Origin: JASBSR01 sp963847575
Lineage (GTDB): Bacteria > Pseudomonadota > Gammaproteobacteria > SZUA-229
NCBI GenBank assembly: GCA_963847575.1
Contig: CAWKAL010000121.1
Location: 1-26,199, forward strand
Reading direction: 5' to 3'
Length of the DNA stretch: 26,199 bases
Below, in pieces: positions 1 through 8,922 of the stretch (its first letter is position 1; each line of letters opens with the position of its first letter). The notes under the pieces are model-generated. The model ran no database searches. It saw only the letters and a list, made by a program, of their open reading frames with translations, and was not told the origin of the DNA. The position numbers and the translations under genes are program-made.

Positions 1-1
1 T

Positions 2-1069
2 CCGGGCATAGAAGGTAATTACGCACTACAGTTGAAGCTGCACGGTGATGAAATTGTTTCTGCACGTGCCGATGGTGGTTATTTGCATCGCGGTTTTGAA
101 AAATTAATGGAAGGCCGTTTGTGGATCCAGAACATCGCACTGGTGCCGCGCATCTGTGTCCCTGACCCGGCACCGATGGAATTGTGTTATTCCCTGGCAG
201 TTGAAGAAATCGGCGGACTTGCTGTGCCTGAACGCGCGCAATGGATTCGTGTCATGCAACTGGAACTGTCACGTATTTCTGCACACCTGTTTACTTTTGG
301 TGGCCATGCGGCGACGACGGGTATGTATAGCAATATGTACTGGGGTGTTACTGACCGCGACATTCTACTCGACCTGTTTGAAGAACTCACCGGTGGTCGG
401 GTTTACAGTATCTATAACATTCCCGGTGGCGTGCGCCGTGAAATGCCGGAAGGTTTTCTCGATCGCGTCAGCAGCACCATGGACTACATCGAGTCGCGCC
501 TGCCGGATTACGACAACCTGTTTTTTACCAACCAGGTGTTTGTTCGTCGCGCCAAAGGTGCCGGCGTAATGAATCAGGAGCAGGCGCTGGAATGGGGCGT
601 TACCGGCCCTAACCTGCGTGCCACCGGGCTGGCATTTGATGTGCGCCGCGATGATCCCTACCTGGTTTACGATCAGCTCGATTTTGAAATTCCCACCGAA
701 GAAGCAGGCGATGCCTGGGCGCGCACCCTGGTGCGTCGTCACGAACTGATGCAGAGCATTCGCATTGTTCGCCAGGTGGTCAAAGCCCTGCCGGATATCG
801 GCGGGCCGATTCGGTGTCCGATTCCCAACCCGCTGGCGTGGAATGTGCCGGCAGGTGAGGCGTATTCACGCATCGAATCATCCAAAGGGGAAACCTGCTA
901 CTACGTGGTTTCGAATGGTGGCGATAAACCTTATCGCGTGCACGTACGTGGTCCCTCCAGCATGCATGCGGTGCAGGTGCTGGAAAACCTGGTGACCGGT
1001 TGTCGAATCGAGGATGTTGCACAAATCATGTTCTCGCTGGATGCATGCCCTCCCGAGGTTGATCGCTGA
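2..1069 (+). CDS. NuoD-family (complex I 49-kDa / hydrogenase large-subunit-like) protein, 5' end outside window
   Basis: About 355 residues are visible in a frame open from base 2, so the start lies upstream. NuoD hallmarks: LHRGFEKLMEGR near the N-terminus, SLAVEEI..VPERAQWIRV, IPGGVRREMP, GVTGPNLRATG, VPAGEAYSRIESSKG and the C-terminal EVDR. Family members are the peripheral-arm subunit next to the last Fe-S cluster that forms the quinone site in complex I; relatives carry the NiFe site in hydrogenases. Oddities: where NuoD has PR-x-DY this protein has PRICVPD, so the quinone-site tyrosine is Val and a Cys (codon 155-157) and Asp (164-166) appear. The C-terminal motif is LDACPPEVDR (Cys codon 1046-1048). 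These match the first Cys of each NiFe-binding CxxC pair. Downstream are an Fe-S/FAD fusion and a di-iron protein. Family is certain; quinone reduction is doubtful. Confidence 0.9.
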   Translation, partial: PGIEGNYALQLKLHGDEIVSARADGGYLHRGFEKLMEGRLWIQNIALVPRICVPDPAPMELCYSLAVEEIGGLAVPERAQWIRVMQLELSRISAHLFTFGGHAATTGMYSNMYWGVTDRDILLDLFEELTGGRVYSIYNIPGGVRREMPEGFLDRVSSTMDYIESRLPDYDNLFFTNQVFVRRAKGAGVMNQEQALEWGVTGPNLRATGLAFDVRRDDPYLVYDQLDFEIPTEEAGDAWARTLVRRHELMQSIRIVRQVVKALPDIGGPIRCPIPNPLAWNVPAGEAYSRIESSKGETCYYVVSNGGDKPYRVHVRGPSSMHAVQVLENLVTGCRIEDVAQIMFSLDACPPEVDR

Positions 1070-1197
1070 TGAAAACCGGCGGTCGTATTGTTCGATCTGT
1101 GTGCTGTTGGTGTCTGCCAGTTACTGCGCTGACTGCAGGCATAGCTGTTTTATCGAAACACAGGCGTTGTAAGCGAAGAATATGGCTGTTCGAGTAA
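1069..1197 (+). CDS. Possible small ORF of 42 residues, coupled to the NuoD-like gene
   Basis: The ATG overlaps the stop of the NuoD-like gene (TGATG), a usual translational-coupling arrangement. It encodes a short basic, Cys-containing peptide (CCWC near residues 12-15) with a weakly hydrophobic middle (about residues 16-28). I recognise no family. It fills most of the 152-base gap to the next gene, where a canonical nuo operon would carry nuoH. It could equally be non-coding spacer; the only support is position and the overlap. Confidence 0.2.
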   Translation: MKTGGRIVRSVCCWCLPVTALTAGIAVLSKHRRCKRRIWLFE

Positions 1198-1221
1198 CAA
1201 TCTGGAGACAGGTGTCTGAAC

Positions 1222-3054
1222 ATGGCTGATATCAAATACGAAGACAAGGGTAGTATTCTCAATCCGCTGAAGAGCTTGCAGTTCTTCGCGCGCAAACCGG
1301 TTACTGAAGAAATGAAACCGCGACCGGCGTCGAATAACTATCGCGGTTTTCACGTCAATGACTGGGAAGCCTGTATCGGCTGCAGCACCTGCCAGCGGGT
1401 GTGTGACAATGCCGCCATCACCATGGTGAAAGTGCCGGGCCTGCCCGACGACCCGGTCAAGGGCGTGCGCAACCTGCGTCCGGCGATCGATTACGGGCGT
1501 TGTTGCTGGTGTGGTTTGTGTGTTGATATTTGTCCAACGGGTTCGATCGGCCTGACGCGCGAGTATGTTCACATTTGTGACCAGCAAACCATCGACAGTT
1601 ATTTTATTCTGCCTGATCCCAAAGGCATGCATAACCTGCATTTTGAATCCGGCTGGAGCAAAACCAGCGACGCTGACCTGGTCGATCTTGAAAAACAGCC
1701 AATGCAGGAACTCGCGCCTGAAGCACGTATCGAAAATTTTGATGAAGTGGTCAAGGGTTTCGACAAGCAGCAGGCGCTGATTGAAGCTTCGCGCTGCGTG
1801 CAGTGCGGCATGTGCCATGATTCGTGCCCGGCCAATATGAATGCGCCTGAATACATCCGCTCGATCTGGGAGGATGATATCGAAGAAGCAGTGCGCTGGA
1901 TTTATAAAACCAATCCGTTCCCGCATGTCTGCGGACGCGTCTGCACCAAACGCTGTGAAACCGCGTGTTCGGTCGGACGCCGCGGTGACCCGGTAGCGAT
2001 CCGCTGGTTGAAGCGCTATGCGCTGGATTCCATTCCGCATGAGCGAGTAATTGATATTGCGTATGAAGGCAAACCCAGTTTTGTCACCGGTCGCAGCATT
2101 GCCATTATCGGTTCCGGCCCGGCGGGCATGACAGCAGCGTACGACCTGGTTAAAAAAGGCCACACCGTGGTGGTGTACGAGGCCTACAGCAAACCGGGCG
2201 GTATGATGCGTTACGGTATCCCTGAATACCGCATGCCGTATTCGCGTATCGATGACGATATCGACGTGATTCTTTCGCTGGGTGTCGACCTGCGTTGCGG
2301 CATGAAAGTGGGCCACGATATCACCATGGACAAGTTGCAGACAAATTTTGATGCAGTGCTGATTTCCACCGGCCTGCATGGCGGGCGTTCGACGCGCATA
2401 CCCGGCACTGATCATCCGAAGGTGTTTTCTTCAATCGAGCTGCTGCGCAAGATCACCGAAGGCGAAGACATCGATGTCCCTCGTTCGGTCGCTATCATCG
2501 GTGGTGGTAACGTGGCGATGGATATTGCGCGCAGCCTCGCGCGTTTTCAGCAACAGGAATTTAATCACACCGATGTGACCGTAGTTGCACTCGAAGCCGA
2601 AGGTAGTATGCTGGCTGACGAGAGCGAGATTCGAGAATCGCTGGAAGAAGGCGTGACTATCATTCCGAGCCGTGGGCCACGACGTTGCGTGATTTCAGAA
2701 AACAATCTCGATGGCCTGGAATCGGTGCGCTGTACCTCGGTGTTCGACGCGGATGGCCGGTTTCACCCGATGTATGATGATGACGATATCGCTTTTCATG
2801 CGGCCGAAGTCGTGATCGAGGCGATTGGCCAGCACGGCAATGTGAATTTTCTCGGTGAAGCGCTTACCGAGGCGCTGGAATGGAAAAACGGCCGCCTGCT
2901 GATAGATGCCAGCGGTCGCACCAGTCTCGAATGGCTCTGGGCAGCAGGCGACCTGGTCGAAGGTCCGGATGTGATCCACGCCGTCGCCGGTGGACACCGC
3001 GCAGCGAATGGTATTCATGATTTTTTGATGAGCAAAGCGAAGTACGTAGCATGA
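1222..3054 (+). CDS. Fusion: NuoI-like 2x[4Fe-4S] ferredoxin + GltD/NfnB-like FAD-NAD(P) oxidoreductase
   Basis: 610 residues. Residues 1-120 are a NuoI-like ferredoxin with two CxxCxxCxxxC motifs: C51/54/57/61 (the fourth Cys is followed by Asp, not the usual Pro) and C94/97/100/104. From about 185 the protein is a glutamate-synthase small-subunit-type flavoprotein: CxxCxxCxxxCP at 192-202, CxxxCxxxCxxxC at 237-249, an FAD Rossmann motif GSGPAG at 297-302, an NAD(P) motif GGGNVA at 427-432, and a C-terminal second FAD motif around AAGDLVEGPDVIHAV. Such proteins pass electrons between NAD(P)H, FAD and Fe-S clusters. Fusion to a NuoI-like domain beside a NuoD-like subunit suggests it is the electron-input (or output) arm of this complex, in place of NuoEFG. 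That role is inferred. Start: ATG after a GGAGA-type site; its stop overlaps the next ATG. Confidence 0.88.
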   Translation: MADIKYEDKGSILNPLKSLQFFARKPVTEEMKPRPASNNYRGFHVNDWEACIGCSTCQRVCDNAAITMVKVPGLPDDPVKGVRNLRPAIDYGRCCWCGLCVDICPTGSIGLTREYVHICDQQTIDSYFILPDPKGMHNLHFESGWSKTSDADLVDLEKQPMQELAPEARIENFDEVVKGFDKQQALIEASRCVQCGMCHDSCPANMNAPEYIRSIWEDDIEEAVRWIYKTNPFPHVCGRVCTKRCETACSVGRRGDPVAIRWLKRYALDSIPHERVIDIAYEGKPSFVTGRSIAIIGSGPAGMTAAYDLVKKGHTVVVYEAYSKPGGMMRYGIPEYRMPYSRIDDDIDVILSLGVDLRCGMKVGHDITMDKLQTNFDAVLISTGLHGGRSTRIPGTDHPKVFSSIELLRKITEGEDIDVPRSVAIIGGGNVAMDIARSLARFQQQEFNHTDVTVVALEAEGSMLADESEIRESLEEGVTIIPSRGPRRCVISENNLDGLESVRCTSVFDADGRFHPMYDDDDIAFHAAEVVIEAIGQHGNVNFLGEALTEALEWKNGRLLIDASGRTSLEWLWAAGDLVEGPDVIHAVAGGHRAANGIHDFLMSKAKYVA

Positions 3055-3569
3055 CCGATAATACTCAAAATTCCGTTGCTGGTTCAGCACACGAAAAACT
3101 CCGACAGACAAAGTCACTGCAGGAGATCCTTGAAGTTGCCCTGAGCTTCGAAAAAATGGCGCGTGATTTTTATGCTGATCTTGCCACCCGGGTGAGTAAA
3201 CCCATGCGTGGCCTGGTCGAGGAACTGGCGTCAGAAGAGCAGGGTCACTACAACATGTTCAAGGACCTGATGAATCGCGATGACGTGCACGCGCACTTCA
3301 GTGAAAAATTTCCCTTGCCGCCGAGTGATCATAAATTTTCGGATTTTGTTCACCTGCCGGATCTCGGCGAGTCCCCCGATGACCAGGATGTACTGCGCTA
3401 CGCGCTCGACCGTGAACAGGCGGCGATGGAGCAATATGCTTCGCTGGCCGAAGAAGTTCCGCCGGGACCGATTGCAGATTTATTTCGGTTTCTGGCACAG
3501 GAAGAGCTTGAGCACAAAAAAGAACTGGAGAAGAAGTACCTCGAAGTGGTATACAGTGGCGGTGTCTGA
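3051..3569 (+). CDS. Rubrerythrin-like ferritin-fold di-iron protein
   Basis: 172 residues, with its ATG overlapping the preceding stop (ATGA), so translationally coupled to the flavoprotein. It has the four-helix ferritin-like pattern with both halves of a di-iron site: E34 and E63-Q-G-H66, then a Glu of the third helix (E122 or E127) and E152-L-E-H155. There is no C-terminal rubredoxin CxxC domain, so electrons would have to come from a partner, plausibly the Fe-S/FAD fusion upstream. Rubrerythrins usually reduce peroxide or protect oxygen-sensitive enzymes. Here it may guard the Fe-S-rich complex; this is inference. It appears to be the last gene of this operon, 72 bases before tal. Confidence 0.85.
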   Translation: MTDNTQNSVAGSAHEKLRQTKSLQEILEVALSFEKMARDFYADLATRVSKPMRGLVEELASEEQGHYNMFKDLMNRDDVHAHFSEKFPLPPSDHKFSDFVHLPDLGESPDDQDVLRYALDREQAAMEQYASLAEEVPPGPIADLFRFLAQEELEHKKELEKKYLEVVYSGGV

Positions 3570-3641
3570 TAGATTTGAGCTGGCTGGCTGAGATTACAAT
3601 GCCCACGCCAACCGCGCGGGTAAATCCGCAGGAGGATAATC

Positions 3642-4784
3642 ATGAATCCATTGCAGGATCTGTGTAACTACGATCAGAGTATCTGGCTTGACTATATACG
3701 CCGCAACATACTCCACAATGGCGAGCTCAAGCGCCTGATTGAGGAAGACAAAATCAAGGGCCTCACGTCCAATCCCGCCATATTCGAAAAAGCGATTGCG
3801 CACGGTGATGACTACAACGAATCATTTGCTGAGTTTGCCCGTAGCGGCGGCCATACTGCCGAATCGATTTACGAACAACTGGTGGTCTACGATATCCAGC
3901 ATGCGGCCGACATCCTGCGCGGTGTGTACGACGAAACCGAGGGTCGCGATGGTTACGTGAGTCTTGAAGTTTCACCGAAACTTGCCAACGATACCGAGGC
4001 CACCGTCAAACAAGCAAAACGCCTGTGGACGACGCTGGCACGTGACAATGTCATGATCAAGGTGCCGGCAACAGCGGCAGGCATACCCGCCATAGAAACC
4101 CTGATCAGCGAAGGCATTAATATTAATGCTACGCTGTTGTTCTCAATAGCGATGTATGAGCAGGTTGCACAGGCTTACATTCGCGGTGTGCAACGCCTGG
4201 CTGACAGCAAAGGCAAGGTGCAAAAGATTGCAGGCGTGGCAAGTTTTTTTGTCAGTCGCGTGGACTCGGCAGTCGATAAAATAATTGACCAGCGCATGGA
4301 TGCCGCTGATGACAGGGAGGCGGAAAAATTACTCGCGATTCGTGGCAAGGTTTCCATCGCCAATGCAAAACAGGCCTACCAGCTATTTCACAAAATTTAT
4401 GATACTGAACAATGGGAAGCGCTAAAACAGCTGGGCGCGCGCCCGCAACGCCTGCTATGGGCGAGCACCGGGGTGAAAAACCCGGACTATTCCGACGTCA
4501 TGTACATCGAACAGCTGATAGGGCCCAACACTGTTAACACGGTTCCGCCTGATACCATGGACGCGTTTCGTGATCACGGTGTGCCGCAGGCCAATCTTGA
4601 GCAGGGTGTTAATCGCGCAGAGCAGGTGTTGCAGACAGCAGCAGACCTGGGGATTGATTTGAATGCCGTGACTGACAAGCTGCTGCTCGATGGCGTGGAT
4701 ATTTTTGCCCAGGCCTTCGATAAACTGCTCGCTGCGGTGGAGAACATCCAGGCCGGCAAGAAAGAAGCCGTCAATGCGCAATAA
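3642..4784 (+). CDS. tal: Transaldolase
   Basis: 380 residues, the longer transaldolase type common in bacteria with a tal-gnd-zwf cluster. It moves a dihydroxyacetone unit between sugar phosphates in the non-oxidative pentose phosphate pathway (cytoplasm). Visible signatures: GLTSNPAIFEKAI at 40-52, SLEVSPKLANDT around 107-118, and the Schiff-base lysine in NVMIKVPAT (K140). Later blocks include SFFVSRVD and LLWASTGVKNP. A strong Shine-Dalgarno, AGGAGG at 3630-3635, lies 6 bases before the ATG. The frame is unbroken, and gnd and zwf follow on the same strand. Confidence 0.96.
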   Translation: MNPLQDLCNYDQSIWLDYIRRNILHNGELKRLIEEDKIKGLTSNPAIFEKAIAHGDDYNESFAEFARSGGHTAESIYEQLVVYDIQHAADILRGVYDETEGRDGYVSLEVSPKLANDTEATVKQAKRLWTTLARDNVMIKVPATAAGIPAIETLISEGININATLLFSIAMYEQVAQAYIRGVQRLADSKGKVQKIAGVASFFVSRVDSAVDKIIDQRMDAADDREAEKLLAIRGKVSIANAKQAYQLFHKIYDTEQWEALKQLGARPQRLLWASTGVKNPDYSDVMYIEQLIGPNTVNTVPPDTMDAFRDHGVPQANLEQGVNRAEQVLQTAADLGIDLNAVTDKLLLDGVDIFAQAFDKLLAAVENIQAGKKEAVNAQ

Positions 4785-4839
4785 CGACACCAGGTGCAGG
4801 CAGTGCTGATCTAAACACGCGCTGATTGCTTCAGCCAGG

Positions 4840-4868
4840 TTGTACGCTTGAATCATAATAATTATTCA
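4840..4868 (+). promoter_or_regulatory. Candidate sigma-70 promoter before gnd
   Basis: TTGTAC at 4840-4845 and TATTCA at 4863-4868 with 17-base spacing, in the AT-rich part of the 124-base tal-gnd gap (4785-4908). It is only a partial match to the consensus. gnd also has a strong GGGGGAG ribosome site just upstream of its ATG. Confidence 0.22.
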
Positions 4869-4908
4869 TTTTGCATCTGCACGGTGAAAACTTGGGGGAG
4901 ATTCAGGT

Positions 4909-5923
4909 ATGCAACTAGGCATGATTGGACTGGGGCGCATGGGCGCAAATATGGTTCGTCGTCTGATGAAGGACGGCCATGACTGCGTGGTGTTTGATCC
5001 CGATACGAAAGCAGTTAAAAAACTCGAATCGGAAGGTGCGACGGGTACATCCAGTCTGAAACAGCTGGTCGATGGCCTGGATAAACCCCGTGCTATCTGG
5101 TTAATGATACCCACCGCACTGGTCGATGGTGTCATCGATGACCTGGTGCCCTTGCTGGATGCAGATGACATCATCATTGATGGCGGCAACTCCTATTACA
5201 AGGACGACATCATTCGCGCCAAACGCCTCGCTGAGAAACGCATACGTTATCTTGATGTCGGAACCAGCGGTGGCGTCTGGGGACTGGAACGCGGTTATTG
5301 CCTGATGATTGGCGGCAGCAAGAAGGCGGTCAAACATGTGCAGCCGGTGTTCGAATCGCTCGCGCCGGGCATGGGTGATATCGAACGCACCGGCGGCCGC
5401 AAGGGCAAGCCATCTCAATCTGAACAGGGTTATCTTGCACTGTGGCCCGGAAGGCGCGGGGCACTTCGTCAAGATGGTGCACAATGGCATTGAGTACGGC
5501 CTGATGGCGGCCTATGCAGAAGGCTTTAACCTGCTGCGCCATGCCAATGTCGGCCAGCTTGCACACGAGCACGATGCCGAAACCACGCCGCTGCGTGATC
5601 CGGATGAATTCAAATACGAGATTGATGTCGCCGAAGTGGCGGAGCTGTGGCGACGCGGTAGCGTAGTGGCGTCGTGGTTGCTCGATCTAAGTGCGCTGGC
5701 CATGTTCAAGGACGCTGACCTGGAAAACTTCAGCGGCCGGGTATCAGATTCGGGAGAAGGGCGCTGGACCAGTATCGCTGCCATCGAATCGGGTACGCCG
5801 GCGCACGTCCTCACCGCGGCGCTGTTCAATCGTTTCAATTCGCGCGGTGAAGCCGATTACGGCGACAAGTTACTGTCAGCCATGCGCTTCGAATTCGGCG
5901 GTCATCACGAGAAGAAAAAATAA
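4909..5923 (+). CDS. gnd: 6-phosphogluconate dehydrogenase (decarboxylating), one +1 frameshift
   Basis: Oxidises and decarboxylates 6-phosphogluconate to ribulose 5-phosphate. N-terminal Rossmann motif GLGRMG at residues 7-12, then DGGNSYYKDD and VGTSGGVWGLERGY (substrate side). The first frame runs to a stop near 5493, but family sequence switches frame after EQGYL: HCGPEGAGHFVKMVHNGIEYG continues one base later. Removing one base in 5434-5437 (ATCTTGCAC) rejoins the two parts into about 337 residues, normal for the short NAD-type (GndA/YqeC-like) class. The C-terminal helical domain is complete. A sequence error is likelier than a broken gene. It lies between tal and zwf. Confidence 0.9.
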
Positions 5924-5970
5924 TCCGGTTATTTTATTTAATCTATATCTGAACAACAGGAGCCTGGTCG

Positions 5971-7536
5971 ATGATTGATGTGGGGAATGCCGGCAAAGCA
6001 GAGGCGCCGGCATGTGTCATGGTGATTTTTGGCGGCTGCGGCGACCTGGCAAAACGCAAGCTTATCCCCTCGGTATACCACCTGCTTAATCGTTACCTGT
6101 TGTCGAGCTGTTGCTCGGTGCTTGCGGTCGATATCAAGCCGCTGAATACCGACAGTTATCGAGATTACCTCACCAATGAAGTCTCCGAAGTTCTGGGCGA
6201 GGAGTATTCTGCAGACAAGTGGGGAAACCTGATCAACAATGTGCATTATGCACAGGGCGATTTCAATAACCCGGATTTCTACCAGCAACTCTCAAACACC
6301 CTGCAGGAAATATCGGGCCAGCACCAGTGTCCGCAGAATTACCTGTTTTACCTGTCAATACCCCCAAGCCTGTTCGCTTCCGTGGTAGAAAAACTGCATG
6401 CAGAAAAACTGTTTCAACAGGATGCCAGCTGGCGACGCGTGATTATAGAAAAACCCTTCGGCCATGATTTACAGTCTGCGCTTGAGCTGAATCGCGTGCT
6501 GCATACCATGCTCGACGAAGAACAGATTTATCGAATCGATCATTACCTCGGCAAGGAAACCGTGCAGAACATACTTGCTTACCGGTTTTCCAACAGCACC
6601 ATTGAACCGATCTGGAATTTTCGCTACATAGACCATGTGCAGATCACGGTGTCGGAAGTGCTGGGCGTTGAAACGCGTGCAGGGTATTACGAAGAGTCAG
6701 GCGCGCTGCGTGACATGATTCCCAATCACCTGCTCACCCTGCTGTCCCTGATTGCGATGGAGCCGTTCAACCAGTACGACGCGCGCAGCCTGCGTGATGA
6801 GCAGGCCAAGGTGCTGCGCGCGATTCAGCCGATGTCACCCGAAGATGTGCTGACGCATGCCGTGCGCGGACAATACGCAGAAGGCACATACCCCGATGGT
6901 AAAAAAGTACCGGCATACCGCAATGAGCCGGGAGTGGCTACAAATTCAAAAGTCGAAACCTATGCCGCCCTCAGGCTCACTATCGATAGCTGGCGCTGGG
7001 CAGATGTGCCGTTTTATATTCGCACCGGCAAACGTATGCCGGGGCGGTATACCGAAATCGTCGTGCAGTACAAGCAGGCGCCCAATGCCGCGTTTCAGAA
7101 TTCCCTGCTCAACCGCAGCCGGGTGCCGGCCAACAAGCTGGTATTGCGTATCCAGCCGAATGAAGGTATCAGCATGAGTTTTAATGCCAAGCAACCGGGC
7201 GAAGAACCCGGACTGGCAACAGTCGACATGAATTTTTCATACGCAGATTATTTTGGCAGTACGCCTTCCACCGGCTACGAAACCCTGATACTGGACGCGA
7301 TGCAGGGAGATGCCACCCTGTTCAAACGCTCTGACAGTATTGAACTGAGCTGGGAAGTGGTGCAGCCGGTGCTGGATGTGTGGGCGGCTTTACCGGCGCG
7401 TGATTTTCCCAATTATGCGGCAGGCAGCTGGGGCCCGAAATCGGCAGATGAGATGCTCAGGGACGACGGACGCGAATGGAATCCGTGCAGGAAATGCGAT
7501 GCCCAGATGATCTCAAAACCTGTTGCTGGCGACTGA
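5971..7536 (+). CDS. zwf: Glucose-6-phosphate 1-dehydrogenase
   Basis: 521 residues, unbroken. First enzyme of the oxidative pentose phosphate pathway, making NAD(P)H and 6-phosphogluconolactone. The coenzyme fingerprint usually written GASGDLTKRKL is GGCGDLAKRKL here (residues 21-31). The active-site block RIDHYLGKE is at about 188-196, preceded by VIIEKPFGHD, and the substrate block IRTGKRMPGRYTEI is further on. It sits 47 bases after gnd with a CAGGAG ribosome site and probably shares its transcript. No phosphogluconolactonase gene is visible in the window. Confidence 0.96.
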   Translation: MIDVGNAGKAEAPACVMVIFGGCGDLAKRKLIPSVYHLLNRYLLSSCCSVLAVDIKPLNTDSYRDYLTNEVSEVLGEEYSADKWGNLINNVHYAQGDFNNPDFYQQLSNTLQEISGQHQCPQNYLFYLSIPPSLFASVVEKLHAEKLFQQDASWRRVIIEKPFGHDLQSALELNRVLHTMLDEEQIYRIDHYLGKETVQNILAYRFSNSTIEPIWNFRYIDHVQITVSEVLGVETRAGYYEESGALRDMIPNHLLTLLSLIAMEPFNQYDARSLRDEQAKVLRAIQPMSPEDVLTHAVRGQYAEGTYPDGKKVPAYRNEPGVATNSKVETYAALRLTIDSWRWADVPFYIRTGKRMPGRYTEIVVQYKQAPNAAFQNSLLNRSRVPANKLVLRIQPNEGISMSFNAKQPGEEPGLATVDMNFSYADYFGSTPSTGYETLILDAMQGDATLFKRSDSIELSWEVVQPVLDVWAALPARDFPNYAAGSWGPKSADEMLRDDGREWNPCRKCDAQMISKPVAGD

Positions 7537-7572
7537 CAACTTTCCAAATGAATTTCCAGGTATGAATTTAAA

Positions 7573-8913
7573 ATGCCCGACGAGCATATTATTTCGCATG
7601 TGATTTTTGGCTGGGACCCGTTGTGGGTATCGGTGACCCTGTTTATTCTTACCTATGCCATTCTGATCACCGAGCGTGTCAATCGCGCGATTGTTGCACT
7701 GCTGGGCGCAGGCCTGATGATCATGAGCGGGGTATTGAGTCAGCATGACGCCATGAATGGCGAAGATTTCAATACCCTGGGCCTGCTCGCAGGCATGATG
7801 GTGATTGTCGCCATAACACGTAAATCCGGGGTGTTTGAATACGTTGCCATCTGGTCGGCAAAAAAAGTCGGCGCCAGGCCCTGGGGCATCCTGTTGATGC
7901 TGTCGTGTGTCACCGCGGTGTTCTCCGCCTTGCTTGATAATGTCACCACGGTGTTGCTGATAGCGCCGGTCACCTTGCTGATAACCAGCGAACTCAAGGT
8001 GAATCCGTTTCCCTACCTGTTTTCAGAAATACTGGCATCCAATATCGGCGGCACTGCTACCCTGATTGGGGACCCGCCCAATATCATGATCGGTTCTGCG
8101 GTCAATTTAAGCTTTAATGATTTTCTGCTGAATCTTGCACCCATAGCCGTTGTCATTATGATTGTGAACATGACTTTGATTTATTTTATATGGGGTAGAC
8201 AGTTAGATGCGGCTGTCGAAACGCGGCAACGCATCATGGATTTTAATGAGCGTAAATCCATCAGTGATGTCACATTGTTAAAACAGTCACTGTTTGTGCT
8301 GACGGCGGTGATTGCCGGGTTTATGCTGGCACATAGGTTGCATTTACAGCCGGCGACCATTGCCCTGTTTGGCGCAGCCTGCCTGATGCTGCTGAATAAT
8401 CTCAGGCACAAACCCGATGCGCAGTCTGAACGTGTGCATGCCTCATTCGGTGAAGTCGAGTGGGTCACGATATTCTTTTTCCTGGGGCTGTTTATCCTGG
8501 TGCATGGAATCGAGCGTGCCGGTGCGCTCGAAATCATGTCTGGAAAATTGCTCGACATTACCCAGGGTGACATGGGGTCTACCGCAATCGTGGTGCTCTG
8601 GGTGTCAGCCATTGCTTCGGCGCTGGTGGATAATATCCCGTATGTGGCTACCATGATTCCCCTGATCAAATCCATGGCGCCAAGCTTTGGTGGTGCAGAA
8701 AACCTTGTGCCGTTGTGGTGGTCGCTGGCACTGGGGGCGTGTCTTGGTGGTAACGGTTCCCTGATTGGCGCAAGTGCAAACCTTATTGTTGCCGGTTATG
8801 CCGAGAGAGCGGGGCATGCGATTCGCTTCATACCCTTTATGCTACGTGCATTCCCGTTGATGCTGGTCAGTGTTGCCATAGCCAATATTTATGTGTATCT
8901 GCGTTATTTATAG
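7573..8913 (+). CDS. ArsB/NhaD-type (ion transporter superfamily) inner-membrane permease
   Basis: 446 residues with about 11-12 hydrophobic segments. The internal repeat typical of this superfamily is visible: ALLDNVTTVLLIAPVT followed by IGDPPNIMIGSA in the first half, and ALVDNIPYVATMIPLI followed by GGNGSLIGASANLI in the second. These are the re-entrant hairpin and unwound helix that bind ion and substrate in ArsB, NhaD and SLC13-like carriers. The substrate (Na+/H+, arsenite, or a carboxylate or sulfate) cannot be told from sequence. It starts 36 bases after zwf and lies 9 bases before a CBS-domain gene that may regulate it. Confidence 0.85.
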   Translation: MPDEHIISHVIFGWDPLWVSVTLFILTYAILITERVNRAIVALLGAGLMIMSGVLSQHDAMNGEDFNTLGLLAGMMVIVAITRKSGVFEYVAIWSAKKVGARPWGILLMLSCVTAVFSALLDNVTTVLLIAPVTLLITSELKVNPFPYLFSEILASNIGGTATLIGDPPNIMIGSAVNLSFNDFLLNLAPIAVVIMIVNMTLIYFIWGRQLDAAVETRQRIMDFNERKSISDVTLLKQSLFVLTAVIAGFMLAHRLHLQPATIALFGAACLMLLNNLRHKPDAQSERVHASFGEVEWVTIFFFLGLFILVHGIERAGALEIMSGKLLDITQGDMGSTAIVVLWVSAIASALVDNIPYVATMIPLIKSMAPSFGGAENLVPLWWSLALGACLGGNGSLIGASANLIVAGYAERAGHAIRFIPFMLRAFPLMLVSVAIANIYVYLRYL

Positions 8914-8922
8914 AGTGCGGAA

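Noticed and set aside
1150..2415. Long minus-strand reading frame (421 codons) opposite the flavoprotein gene
   Set aside because: It lies antisense to a strongly conserved gene and shows no domain; the frame is open because of the codon bias of the real gene.
5434..5437. Programmed +1 frameshifting in gnd, and likewise in rpoE, lepA and era
   Set aside because: No shared slippery site with a downstream structure or in-frame stop was seen, and the families are not known for it. Many unrelated genes are affected, which points to sequence error.
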